This document shows positions 53,691-62,878 of a DNA stretch of 64,000 nucleotides, one piece after another. Positions within the stretch are counted from its first letter, which is position 1. Each line of letters starts with the position of its first letter. Location of the stretch: the NCBI RefSeq assembly GCF_040719265.1, contig NZ_JBFDAH010000006.1:213543-277542 (forward strand), in the 5' to 3' direction. The DNA comes from Aliikangiella maris (lineage in GTDB: Bacteria > Pseudomonadota > Gammaproteobacteria > Enterobacterales > Kangiellaceae). Made by a program: the position numbers and the translations under genes. The notes below the pieces were generated by a model that was given only the letters and a program-made list of their open reading frames with translations, was not told the origin of the DNA and did not search any database.

Positions 53691-55646
53691 TTATACTCGA
53701 CGAATTTGGTTAAAAAACCAAGATACCAGCAATCCAAAACCAATCGCACCAGCCAGCATGGCTAACCATTCGCTACCCGCCCAATCAGTTCCTATTCCAG
53801 CCGGTTTTTTACTTTGAATAAACGCAACAGCAGCAATAGCCACGCCTAATAAACCTTCACCACCGACAAAGCCACTCCCCAATAACACGCCACGCTCTCG
53901 CCGATCATCCAATTGCTGCGAACTTTTGGATTTTTTCTCAAAATAATGTCGAATTAGTCCACCAATAAAAATAGGTGTCATTGTCGAAACCGGCAAATAT
54001 ACGCCGACGGCAAACGGCAAAGAGGGAATTTTAGCAAGCTCACATACCACCGCTATTCCAGCGCCAATTGCAACCAGTTCCCAAGGGAGATTTTGGTCGA
54101 GGACACCATCAATAACCACTTTCATGAGTGTTGCCTGTGGTGCAGGTAGTTCTTTAGAGCCAAAGCCAAATGTTTCAGCCAATAACATAACCGATAAACA
54201 CACAAATGTTGCCGATGTAATCACACCAATCAGTTCTGCTATTTGCTGTTTTTTGGGAGTTGCGCCTAAGAGAAAACCACTTTTCAAGTCTTGCGAGGTA
54301 TCTCCCGAAATAGAAGCGGCAATAGCAACAACGCAACCAACAATCAAAGTTGCCGCTTTGCCGGTTTCATCAGTCCACCCCATAGTCAAAAAGATTGTTG
54401 CGGTTCCCAATAAAGCCGCAATTGTCATACCGCTAGTCGGGTTAGAGCTCACCCCAACCAAACCGACAATACGTGAAGCTACCGTCACAAAAAAGAACGC
54501 GAACAGTGTGACGCACAGTGCTGCAATCAGGCGCGTATCCATGCCACCTACTGCACCAAATGCATTGGGAAACAAAGTAAGTACCAGAATCACCAAAAAG
54601 ACCCCACCAGCCACTAATTTGATTGGGAGGTCTTGTTGAGTTCGGGGCACTTGAGTGGCAGATTCATTACCCGATAAGTGACGAGCACCGACTTTGAAGC
54701 TTTCCAACATCATGGGAATACTGCGAATCAAAGTGATAATACCCGCAGTTGCCACAGCGCCTGCGCCGATATACCGTATATACCGAGTCCAAATTTGTCC
54801 CGCAGACATATCCTTAATTAAGAAAGTCGTCTCAGGAAATAAAGGTACGGTTTGTGACTCTCCCCAGTAAGCAATAGCGGGAATAAAAACCAGCGCCGAT
54901 AATAAACCACCACCGACCATTATTGCGGCAATTCTGGGACCGAGGATATAACCAACGCCAAATAATGCAGCCGAAAGATCAATCCCGATGCTAGCTTTTT
55001 TAATCAAAGGAACGTTAAACGAAAGATGATCGGGGATAACCTTTATCCACGAAGTTAGCGTTTTAAATAGCGCCGCAATGCCCATACCAATAAAGATATA
55101 TTTTGCTTTATTGCCGCCAACCTCATTAGCCACCAAAACTTCCGCACATGCGGTACCTTCAGGATAAGGTAAATTACCATGCTCTTTTTCAATTAAGTAT
55201 TGGCGCAAAGGAATCATAAATAATATACCCAGTAATCCGCCACACATGGCCAAAATAGTCATCTGCAGCAAATCAGGCGCCATTCCCCACATAAATAATG
55301 CAGGTAAGGTAAATATCACACCACTGGCAACCGAACTTGAAGCCGATCCAGTTGTTTGCGCAATATTTGTTTCCAATATGGTGCTTTTAATACCGGCCTT
55401 CCCCAATATTTTAAATACGGCTACAACCATAACCGCAACCGGAATCGATGTACTAATGGTTAATCCGGCACGCAGTCCCAAATAGGCATTGGCCGCTCCA
55501 AATATAATGCCAAATAAAATGCCAAGCCCGACAGACTTGATAGTAAACTCACTAATCGATTCACTGGCCGCAATATAAGGAGGATATTTTTCTCCGGGTC
55601 GCAACCGAGTATAAGCTTTTGGATCAAGACCTTTATTGTTACTCAC
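53691..55646 (-). CDS. OPT family oligopeptide transporter
   Basis: Inner-membrane OPT transporter of about 651 residues with 14-16 TM segments. Characteristic pieces: GIIFGAANAYLGLRAGLTIS, PEGTACAEVLVANEVGGNKA, VGVSSNPTSGMTIAALLGTA, ISGDTSQDLKSGFLLGATPK. Members import small peptides, glutathione or metal-chelates; the substrate is not predictable. The open frame starts at ATG 55661, but GTG 55646 has AGGAG 7 nt before it while the ATG has none, so GTG is preferred. Stands alone and ends at a double hairpin. Confidence 0.92.
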   Translation of the reverse strand: MSNNKGLDPKAYTRLRPGEKYPPYIAASESISEFTIKSVGLGILFGIIFGAANAYLGLRAGLTISTSIPVAVMVVAVFKILGKAGIKSTILETNIAQTTGSASSSVASGVIFTLPALFMWGMAPDLLQMTILAMCGGLLGILFMIPLRQYLIEKEHGNLPYPEGTACAEVLVANEVGGNKAKYIFIGMGIAALFKTLTSWIKVIPDHLSFNVPLIKKASIGIDLSAALFGVGYILGPRIAAIMVGGGLLSALVFIPAIAYWGESQTVPLFPETTFLIKDMSAGQIWTRYIRYIGAGAVATAGIITLIRSIPMMLESFKVGARHLSGNESATQVPRTQQDLPIKLVAGGVFLVILVLTLFPNAFGAVGGMDTRLIAALCVTLFAFFFVTVASRIVGLVGVSSNPTSGMTIAALLGTATIFLTMGWTDETGKAATLIVGCVVAIAASISGDTSQDLKSGFLLGATPKKQQIAELIGVITSATFVCLSVMLLAETFGFGSKELPAPQATLMKVVIDGVLDQNLPWELVAIGAGIAVVCELAKIPSLPFAVGVYLPVSTMTPIFIGGLIRHYFEKKSKSSQQLDDRRERGVLLGSGFVGGEGLLGVAIAAVAFIQSKKPAGIGTDWAGSEWLAMLAGAIGFGLLVSWFFNQIRRV

Positions 55647-55888
55647 TTCAGACTCCTGCATTTCATTATTTTACGTGGTTATTTGATTCGTCTATGAATA
55701 ATCATTCAAATCATCCCAATGAAGTTAGCTGTCATGTTTTTGTTAATTATTGTTTTGACATTAAAAGCACGGCAGATTATAAAAGTCAAATACGAACTAC
55801 TGGCTTGAACGGTTTAACGAATCGAACTTTAGATGAAAAAATGTTGCCCTGCTATTGGTTAAATGTCATCTGTTGCGATTTTTGATAA

Positions 55889-56095
55889 TCAAAGATGGAT
55901 ATGAAAGGCGGTGCGGCAGATATTTCCTTTGCTGCCGAATACGTTGTAGATGGATTAGGGTTAATGGGGACCGGGGGACACACGAAGGATGAAACGGCCG
56001 ATATTAGTAGCCTGATACAAAACTCACAAAAAGCCGCCTTGCTAATCTACCGCTTGAGTCAAACTAAAGCCTCACCCACTAAGTCTCAACAATAA
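55889..56095 (+). pseudogene. C-terminal remnant of a peptidase M20 family enzyme
   Basis: In-frame sequence after a TAA at 55886 reads DMKGGAADISFAAEYVVDGL, GLMGTGGHTKDETADISSL and AALLIYRLSQ. This matches the extreme C-terminus of M20 (glutamate carboxypeptidase-like) metallopeptidases, including the GTGGH metal-ligand His and the LIYRL end. The upstream 300 or more residues, including the other zinc ligands, are missing. The ATG at 55895 is unlikely to make a functional product. Confidence 0.75.
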
Positions 56096-56123
56096 TGCCA
56101 GTTTATTCAATTTGAGTGATTAA

Positions 56124-56741
56124 CTAAAACCAGCTATCTACATCATCATCGAGCTGCTTTTGACAACGCTTTAACTGTAAATTATAGCGTGCAGCTCGTT
56201 GCTTGACTTTCAGCGCCACTTTTTTTAACCAAGGTTTTTGGTTAAAGGTTTTTCGGGCATATCCACCGCGGCCTTCGTGATAGGCTAAATATTGCCCAAA
56301 TGCATCCCATTTTGATAACTTCAAACGCTTTTGTGAACCATCGGTATACCAACCAATAAAATCAATTGCATCTTCAAAATCATCTCGATCGGCTCCGGCA
56401 TTACCGGTTTGCTTAAGATATTCTTCCCAAGCAGGATCCTGAGCCTGTGCATAGCCATATGCCGATGACTTTCTGGGTAAAGGAATAATACCCAAAAACC
56501 AGTCTCGTTTGGGCTGAGCATCAGCAATAAAGCGAGATTCCTGATGCATGATTGCCATCATGACATAAATTGGCGTTCCCCAGCGGTGCTGAGCTTCTCT
56601 GGCCGCTTCATACCAGTCAGTTTCGCCCCAAAAAATATCGCATAAATTATCGGAGTTTTGAGGCACATAGGTAGCGCAACCGGATAACAAAAAGAACAGC
56701 CCTAATAAGACGGTATACAATCGCAAAGTGATCAATTTCAT
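56124..56741 (-). CDS. Lytic transglycosylase-like lipoprotein (SLT fold)
   Basis: Lipoprotein of 205 residues with lipobox LLSGC near residue 22. Lysozyme-like fold: IYVMMAIMHQESRFIADAQP with the catalytic Glu, then the SAYGYAQAQDPAWEEYL glycine-tyrosine motif and YLAYHEGRGGYARKTFNQKP. It should cleave peptidoglycan from the outer-membrane side. The start is the ATG at 56741 (AGGAAG 8 nt upstream) rather than the GTG two codons earlier. Next to the murI gene, divergently oriented. Confidence 0.88.
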   Translation of the reverse strand: MKLITLRLYTVLLGLFFLLSGCATYVPQNSDNLCDIFWGETDWYEAAREAQHRWGTPIYVMMAIMHQESRFIADAQPKRDWFLGIIPLPRKSSAYGYAQAQDPAWEEYLKQTGNAGADRDDFEDAIDFIGWYTDGSQKRLKLSKWDAFGQYLAYHEGRGGYARKTFNQKPWLKKVALKVKQRAARYNLQLKRCQKQLDDDVDSWF

Positions 56742-56937
56742 TTGCACAACTTCCTAGTTTTCAATGCAATTGGCTAAAAGTGACATCTTAGCAAAGGATT
56801 AGCGTAAATTTAACCTTTTGATCTATAATCCGCTTTTGTAATAATTATTATGCTGAGGGTATTGTTTTGGCTGAGGCCATTTCCGTACCAATATAAAGTC
56901 AGGCAAAGCGTCGCGCTATTTCGAGGTGTAAAATCAG

Positions 56938-56973
56938 CAATCGTCACTTCAGTCACAATCGTCACCTCTGTCA
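56938..56973. repeat. Tandem 18-nt near-duplicate before murI
   Basis: CAATCGTCACTTCAGTCA at 56938-56955 and CAATCGTCACCTCTGTCA at 56956-56973 differ at two positions; a third partial CAATCAATC follows. The length of 18 keeps the murI frame. Confidence 0.85.
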
Positions 56974-56989
56974 CAATCAATCTGGCGAG

Positions 56990-57775
56990 CTGTCTAAGGG
57001 CAATCAGCAGGCTATTGGCATTTTCGACTCGGGTGTTGGCGGACTTAGTATATTTAATGCAGTAAAAGATTTTCTTCCTCAAGAAAATATTATCTATTTA
57101 GCCGATACACGCTATGCCCCTTACGGAGATCAAAGTGAAGCTTTTATCATAGAAAGATCACAAAAAATAACAGACTTTTTGCTACAGCATTCAATCAAAC
57201 TCTTGGTGGTTGCATGCAACACCGCCACAGCTGCTGCAATACAAGTTTTGCGAGACAATTATTCAATCCCGATTATTGGTGTCGAACCGGCAATTAAACC
57301 CGCGGTAGAAAAGACCCCAGAGGGAAGAATTGGTGTAATTGCCACCAAAGCAACCCTAAAGAGCGAAAAATACCAACGACTCAAGGCACGCTTTGCCGAA
57401 AACGCCAGCATCACCGAAAAAGCAACCCCTTTATTTGTACAACTGGTTGAAACTGTGGCTCAGTTACAACCTCAGCATATCGCTGAAATAAAGCAAGAGC
57501 TGCAAATCTTTATTGACCAAAAAGTTAATACGCTGGTTTTAGGCTGTACCCATTTCCCATTTTTAAACGAGGTAATCGCACAAATTATGGGGGCAGAAGT
57601 CACTATTTTAGAAAATGCTCAGCCCGTCGCTAAAGAAATAGCCCGTAAACTGGGCGATAATGTCAACTTACAAAATACCGCTCGTCAATTGACTTTTTAC
57701 TCGAGTAATCCTGCCGCAGCCCAAGCCAAATTCAACCTTATTCTGAGACAGAAAGTTAATTTATTACCTTTTTAA
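56990..57775 (+). CDS. murI: Glutamate racemase, no ordinary start codon
   Basis: Makes D-glutamate for peptidoglycan. Conserved AIGIFDSGVGGLSIFNAV (catalytic Asp), ADTRYAPYGDQSEAF, VVACNTATAAAIQVLR (first Cys), IGVEPAIKPA, LVLGCTHFPFL (second Cys) are all present, about 255-262 residues. The frame is open from 56897 but contains no ATG, GTG or TTG before TTG 57179, which would delete the essential N-terminus. CTG at 56990 (preceded by GGCGAG but with no spacing) or an ATT/ATC codon would have to start it, or the 5' end carries an indel. The two-unit 18-nt repeat just upstream may have disrupted the original start. Coordinates use CTG. Confidence 0.85.
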   Translation: MSKGNQQAIGIFDSGVGGLSIFNAVKDFLPQENIIYLADTRYAPYGDQSEAFIIERSQKITDFLLQHSIKLLVVACNTATAAAIQVLRDNYSIPIIGVEPAIKPAVEKTPEGRIGVIATKATLKSEKYQRLKARFAENASITEKATPLFVQLVETVAQLQPQHIAEIKQELQIFIDQKVNTLVLGCTHFPFLNEVIAQIMGAEVTILENAQPVAKEIARKLGDNVNLQNTARQLTFYSSNPAAAQAKFNLILRQKVNLLPF

Positions 57776-58098
57776 ATCAATAGCAAAGCTTCACTCTTGC
57801 CAAAACACGCCTATCAATCACTAAAACTGTATGCAACATCAATTAATAGACCTAAAGGAACAGAAGCCGCACGTAATAAGCGGATAGCGTTATGCCTTTA
57901 ATGACTACAATGAATAAGATGATTGATGAATAAAATTATTGACGATTTATTGATAATTATTAGAGTTAATACTAATTAGAATTGGCATTAAATAAGCAAA
58001 CCAGCGAATAAACGCCCTATTTTTTCAAATGAAAGTTTATTCGCTAGCTTTTATATTCACGGATTTTTTGATCCGCTATATGTTAGGTAAAAGACCTA
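57776..58098. other. Convergent intergenic region with shared terminator
   Basis: 323 bp between murI and the DUF6316-like gene; contains the hairpin at 58003-58045, otherwise nothing recognised. Confidence 0.55.
58003..58055. terminator. Bidirectional hairpin between murI and DUF6316-like gene
   Basis: A perfect 11-bp stem, AGCGAATAAAC (58003-58013) and GTTTATTCGCT (58035-58045), with a T-rich loop, followed on the plus strand by AGCTTTTATATT. Lies between convergent genes. Confidence 0.7.
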
Positions 58099-58344
58099 TC
58101 AATTGACGCTTTCCAAAACTTTTTGGCAGGCACTTTGATAGATTTGATTAATCTGATATTGAGGTAGTCCGCTCTTTTTAGCACTATCAATTAAACCGAG
58201 CAGCGCTGATGACAAGTCATCAAAAGGGCCAACAACACCTTCACGAGTACGAAAAAAGTGTCCTTCATCACTCACAATAAATCTATCCGTTCTTGTAAAC
58301 TGAACTTCTTCTAGGTCGTCACCTAATCGACGATTCGAAACCAT
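58099..58344 (-). CDS. DUF6316-like small protein (paralogue B)
   Basis: Protein of 81 residues sharing the core DRF(I/V)..DEG.FFRTREG..GPF....SAL with the gene at 9936-10163, with a longer C-terminal helix (QYQINQIYQSACQKVLESVN). Cytoplasmic, no signal. GAGAAG precedes the ATG. Function of the family unknown; two copies in one 64-kb window suggest non-redundant roles or a duplicated regulator. Confidence 0.78.
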   Translation of the reverse strand: MVSNRRLGDDLEEVQFTRTDRFIVSDEGHFFRTREGVVGPFDDLSSALLGLIDSAKKSGLPQYQINQIYQSACQKVLESVN

Positions 58345-59084
58345 AATCTACTTCTCTTTTTTCTGATGTTTACCAATAATTTATGGGTAATATAATACGC
58401 CGTTCAATTATTCAAGCGTAGCCGTCAAATCTGAATATCTTGTGAGAGATCTTCCATTAAACAATGCTAATTTAAGCTTCGCTAACTTACTCTGACTTAA
58501 TAGAAAACTTCATTTCAATTTATAATCAATCAGTTAGTTTGCAGTCAGCTAAAATACCAAGCGCTTGTTTAATTAGTTCAACAATAATCACGTCAGGTTT
58601 AATCTACGCAATATATTTTATTTATGAATTAATCCTACTATTCATATTTCTTATAAAAAGTACAACTCACATTAACCAACATTGGTTGAGTGTTAAAACT
58701 GAATATTAACCAACAAATGTCAATACAAATTCAATAGCACTCAACCTTATTGATATAAATTGAATAAATTAATTTCTAATTAAAAATCTTTTTCTTACTA
58801 TCAATACTTAAAAAGCAGCTATTCGACTGACACCTTACACAAATCGGAGGCAATTATATAAAATAATTCAAACATCTCAAGAAGAGAAAAAAGTTTTTCT
58901 ATATCTTTCTCTAATAAGAATAAAAATACATATTTCTATTCCGCTTTACTCTAATTAACAACCTATTACCTCATTAAAGAGCCATTATCAAAAAAAACTA
59001 AAAGACAGGAAAAAAACATTTTCTTGCTCTAAGATTAATTTATCAGTTTTTTTTATACTTTGAATCTTAAAACAGAATCGAGCA
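58345..59084. other. 740-bp AT-rich non-coding region
   Basis: Very AT-rich. Holds the palindrome AACCAACATTGGTT near 58675-58687 and an inverted repeat GGTTGAGTG (58684-58692)/CACTCAACC (58738-58746) 45 bp apart. No coding frame or RNA gene recognised. Marks the left side of the accessory-looking region. Confidence 0.55.
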
Positions 59085-59759
59085 GTGTCAAAACGAATCT
59101 CTAACACACAGTTTAACAATCTAATCATCCAATTTATTGGCCCGCTACTAATGAGCTTTTGTTTTATCACTCAATCAATAGCCATAGAAAATCAACTAAC
59201 CGGTCAGTCGCAAACTACCGATGAAATATATAAATACACGACCAATATCACCGTCAAAGTTGAAAATTTTCAACAGGCCGTTAAAGTGTTTCAATGGCTT
59301 GATTTAATACGATTGACCAATATCGGCGAAGCAACTCTGAACAGCATTGAAAACAGTCAACATCAGTTAATCATTTTTCATAGTGATGTAGCTTTACTTT
59401 CTGCGGGCATTACAGGAGCCACACTTTCTGAAAATCTGACAAATGGTGTAGGCGAAGATGCTTATATTAAATTTTTTCTAGATATGGATGAAAACGGAAC
59501 TAACTGCATACTCAATGAAAATGGTCATTATGTTCCATACCTTGCCGTTCACAACCTGTTTCATGAGTTGATTCACGCTAAACATAAAATGAATGGCACC
59601 TGGTTATATTTTAATTCTGAAAGACAAGCCATTAAAGAAGAAAATATTTTTCGAATTGAGTGGGCTGGCTTTCGGTTTACAAGTTATTCCTTACGAACTG
59701 AATATTTTGAAGATGAAGACATTAAGCTGAGCTACAACGGTAGCTGTCATAGTAGTTAA
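59085..59759 (+). CDS. Peptidase M91/NleD-like zinc metalloprotease, exported
   Basis: Protein of 224 residues with a hydrophobic N-terminal signal (about 10-34). The zinc-protease core FHELIHAKHKMNGTWLYF is followed by SERQAIKEENIFRIEWAGF and SYSLRTEYF. This resembles M91, whose enteropathogen member NleD is a host-directed effector that cuts MAP kinases. HExxH His/Glu are intact. A signal peptide rather than a type III leader suggests release to periplasm or exterior. GTG 59085 is the only early start and its ribosome site is weak. Isolated, with long AT-rich DNA upstream and a lysozyme gene downstream. Confidence 0.7.
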   Translation: MSKRISNTQFNNLIIQFIGPLLMSFCFITQSIAIENQLTGQSQTTDEIYKYTTNITVKVENFQQAVKVFQWLDLIRLTNIGEATLNSIENSQHQLIIFHSDVALLSAGITGATLSENLTNGVGEDAYIKFFLDMDENGTNCILNENGHYVPYLAVHNLFHELIHAKHKMNGTWLYFNSERQAIKEENIFRIEWAGFRFTSYSLRTEYFEDEDIKLSYNGSCHSS

Positions 59760-59933
59760 ATAAAATACTCATTAAATAAATCTCACTAAAAAATAATATA
59801 AAAACTTCTCACCGCTTTTTATTCATTAGTTGCATAATATACGCTATCTTTTTATTAGCGCCTTCATTGTTAATTTTTAGAATTGCGCAATACATCGACA
59901 AAGTGTCACTATAAAATAAAAACAAGGTAGCCT

Positions 59934-60770
59934 ATGTTAGGTCGAACCAGCATTAAACATTACTCAATTATCAAACTATTTTTATTAATTGGAATCTTAC
60001 TCCCCAGTTTTTTATGGCTATATCAGCTCATTGATTCGGCACTCAAGGCAAACCACATCAATCTACATTCCATAGAAACCTGGGCAAGTAAAAAGCGCTC
60101 ACTGACACAAATAGAATCTACTCAGGATCTCCCCCACGCAGCGCCAGGAAAACTCCATGGTGTTGATGTATCCCATTATCAAGGCATCATTAACTGGCAA
60201 CATGTTAAACAGCATAATATTCATTTTACCATTGCTAAAGCAACTGGCGGCGAAACCTATATCGACCCACAATTTAAGCACAATTGGCAAGGGATGCGAG
60301 CCTCAGGTTTTGCACGAGGTGCTTATCATTTTTTTTATGCCAACGATGATCCTCACAAGCAAGCAAATCACTTTTTAACAACGGTCGGAGAATTTAAAGC
60401 TTCAGATCTACCACCAATTTTAGATGTAGAAATCACCGATCATGTTTCACAGTCCAAACTTTTAAGTCGCGTACTAGTATGGCTGGAAACTGTTGAGAAA
60501 AAGTCCCGACGCTTACCGATTCTTTACACAGATGTCGCCTTTGCCAAACAATATCTTAACAGTGAAAAATTGAGTAAGTACCCATTATGGATTGCCGATT
60601 ACAATAAAACACAGCCACCGCTACCTTCGGCCTGGCAAAAACAAGGCTGGCAACTTTGGCAATTTACCCAGTCAGGTAATATTAATGGAATTAATGGAGA
60701 TGTTGATTTAAGTCGATTTAAGGGTAATGCCGAACAATTTGCCCAGTTTATAAGGCAAACTCATTTATAA
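59934..60770 (+). CDS. GH25 lysozyme with N-terminal membrane anchor
   Basis: Protein of 278 residues. An N-terminal TM (IIKLFLLIGILLPSFLWLYQ) anchors a glycoside hydrolase 25 domain from about residue 73: HGVDVSHYQGIINWQHVKQH (catalytic-site Asp), FTIAKATGGETYIDP, GFARGAYHFFYA, LPPILDVEI (catalytic Glu), LWIADYN, WQLWQFTQSG and GDVDLSRF. It cuts muramic acid linkages in peptidoglycan, most likely from the periplasm. AAGGTAG precedes the ATG. Same-strand neighbour of the M91-like protease and an unknown membrane protein. Confidence 0.92.
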   Translation: MLGRTSIKHYSIIKLFLLIGILLPSFLWLYQLIDSALKANHINLHSIETWASKKRSLTQIESTQDLPHAAPGKLHGVDVSHYQGIINWQHVKQHNIHFTIAKATGGETYIDPQFKHNWQGMRASGFARGAYHFFYANDDPHKQANHFLTTVGEFKASDLPPILDVEITDHVSQSKLLSRVLVWLETVEKKSRRLPILYTDVAFAKQYLNSEKLSKYPLWIADYNKTQPPLPSAWQKQGWQLWQFTQSGNINGINGDVDLSRFKGNAEQFAQFIRQTHL

Positions 60771-60859
60771 CCTATCTCCGTGTTACTTATTTTTATATTT
60801 TTAAGGTTAGTCCAAAAAACTCAATATAAAAACATCATATTTAAACAGGAAATATTATT

Positions 60860-61729
60860 GTGTCATCGTTAACATCATCATTTTCGATTGAAGAAAAAAA
60901 CAAGCTGATACATCTTTTTAAACTCTTGTTACTGCTGTTTTTAATACACTTAGCCAACTCAGGCATGTTAACCGGGCTAATTAACTTTATTTTCCATCAA
61001 TCAATAGAAGCGGTTAATTTTAAATATTTAAACGCAGCAATTGCCGAATCAGAAGAGACACTATTAGTGCTTAGTGAAACTAAATCTTTACTAGCGGTCA
61101 TTCAGAGCAGCACCGGAGGCATTTCTTTTTTTATTGATGTGCAAGTACAATTGGGCCAAATGCTCAATGTTGTCGTAGAACTGATTGACTATGCATGGAA
61201 AATATCGTTAGGCGCACTAGCAACCATTGAAGTACTCAAAATAATACAATCTGTTGCGACGCTTTCAATGACACCACTTCTGGTCATATTATTACAAAGT
61301 ATAGCACTCTCGATTGCGCTCAAAAATCGCTTACCGACCATTGCTTTAAAACTCAAAAAAATAACTGATATTGGCTTATTTTTGGTAATTTTTACTCACA
61401 TTATTATTCCTTTATCTATTTTTTTAACCGCAACGCTTAGTCATCACTATCTGCGAGATCATCGCGCAGCTATTCACGAGCAGTACCAACAAATTCATAA
61501 AAGTCTTCCCAAACATCATACAGTGAGCGAAATGCATTCTGAAGTAAAAGACAGCATAAAAACCTTTAAAGCAGTACATAGCAAAGCCAATAAACACTCA
61601 ACTAACTATGCCGGAGTAACAACTAAACACTTTGTTTACAGTTTTATTGAATTTTTCATTACCCCAATTACATTGGCAATATTGTTAGCTAGCTTTTTAG
61701 TAGCCGTGATTCGCCGATTACGGCATTAA
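60860..61729 (+). CDS. Unknown multi-pass membrane protein
   Basis: Protein of 289 residues with about four to five TM segments (near 20-40, 120-140, 150-175, 180-205, 262-285) and a hydrophilic loop (about 206-260) rich in His and Lys (HEQYQQIHKSLPKHH). No family recognised. It follows the GH25 gene by about 90 bp on the same strand and could be co-transcribed. GTG 60860 with AGGA 9 nt before it is used as start. Confidence 0.65.
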   Translation: MSSLTSSFSIEEKNKLIHLFKLLLLLFLIHLANSGMLTGLINFIFHQSIEAVNFKYLNAAIAESEETLLVLSETKSLLAVIQSSTGGISFFIDVQVQLGQMLNVVVELIDYAWKISLGALATIEVLKIIQSVATLSMTPLLVILLQSIALSIALKNRLPTIALKLKKITDIGLFLVIFTHIIIPLSIFLTATLSHHYLRDHRAAIHEQYQQIHKSLPKHHTVSEMHSEVKDSIKTFKAVHSKANKHSTNYAGVTTKHFVYSFIEFFITPITLAILLASFLVAVIRRLRH

Positions 61730-61868
61730 TTAATCTGGCAATTAAAATTGAACTCGGCTCAAATTAAATTAAATTCTAATTAAACACTATGATAAGAGCA
61801 TTATGCTCTGTTTTTCAGTTAATGCAGCAATTGCTGCATTAACCCGATCAATTAAAACAAGCACCTTA

Positions 61869-62789
61869 TTACTGATGACTCTGCCAATGATGTTCCATGG
61901 AAAAACTATTAATCGTTTCGCGTACCACATGATCAATGGCTTGCGCTTGATTTTGGTGAATAACGCCAGGTTGTGAGTAACGAATGAGACTAGGCTTTGG
62001 TGGTATATGGGTGAACATGCTCCTAAAACTTTGTCGCATCTGATTATAAGAGATTGCCGAACCATTATTAAAAGTACGCACAACAGAAGTCGATGTACCA
62101 ACCCCTTTGTGAGGTACAACCCCGCCGACATTGATAACGAATTCACTACCGTTATAATGCATCGGAGAATCACTATCTCTAGTTACCGCATAGGTAACTA
62201 GCGCTGCGGTTAGCCCAGTTGCAACTCCTGCAGCCAATGCGAATGGACCAGAAACGGCTCCCCCCACTAAACCAGCAACAAAACCTTGAGTGAACGCAGC
62301 CGCAGCACCGCCAGCGATAGTTGCAGTTGCTGCTGCTACGCTATTATCAACCGCATTCGACTTGGTTGCAGCGCTCTGGTTATCTGTCGTAATCGCTTCA
62401 GCTTGTGCGCCATTTACACAGCCAACCGTCACCGAATTTTCACAAAATCCTGCCTCTTGAAATTTTTCTCTTACTTGATTTGCCGTTTCAGAAGTACAAT
62501 GCTCCGTCGTACATTCACTCGAGTGTTCTGCCAGTCCAGAAGAGTCCACCGCATTAACAGGATTATTACTGACATATTGGTAAAGATTATACGATGCCGG
62601 TTTATATGGATTAAAATCTCGTTGCGGATCCGGTCGAATAAACCTTGCACTATCACCCGAATAATATCGGGCACGCATATACGTTAGCCCCGTTGCGTGA
62701 TCATCTTCATGTCGAGTAAACCCATAAGTCCCTGTATGTTGATCTACCGCATTAGCAATTAATTGACTACCAACAACAAAGTTTTTTCG
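61869..62789 (-). pseudogene. 5'-truncated RHS-repeat protein tip
   Basis: Frame is open from just after TAG at 62790-62792. The sequence begins in the RHS core (TYGFTRHEDDHATGLTYMRA, RYYSGDSARFIRPDPQRDFN, YVSNNPVNAVDSSGL) and then has a variable C-terminal tip of about 220 residues with a glycine/alanine-rich hydrophobic stretch (AGGAAAAFTQGFVAGLVGG) and a polar end. Full RHS toxins have well over 1000 residues upstream; those are absent. It is a displaced tip of a polymorphic toxin, function unknown. Internal ATG at 62678 would allow a 269-residue product but no ribosome site supports it. Confidence 0.8.
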
Positions 62790-62878
62790 CTAGATGCGGT
62801 TTTGAGCTAAGAAAAGAGTTCACCTTAAAACCAATTAAGAGTAAATCTTAACCAGCTCATTATTCAACTTATCTTCAA

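Noticed and set aside
55646..55661. ATG at 55661 as OPT transporter start
   Set aside because: No ribosome site precedes it, whereas GTG 55646 has AGGAG at good distance.
56850..57065. ATG-started frame of 71 codons overlapping the 5' end of murI
   Set aside because: It reads across the murI catalytic motif in another frame and contains the 18-nt repeat as valine/threonine/isoleucine filler; no family recognised. Kept only as a possible source of a frameshifted murI start.
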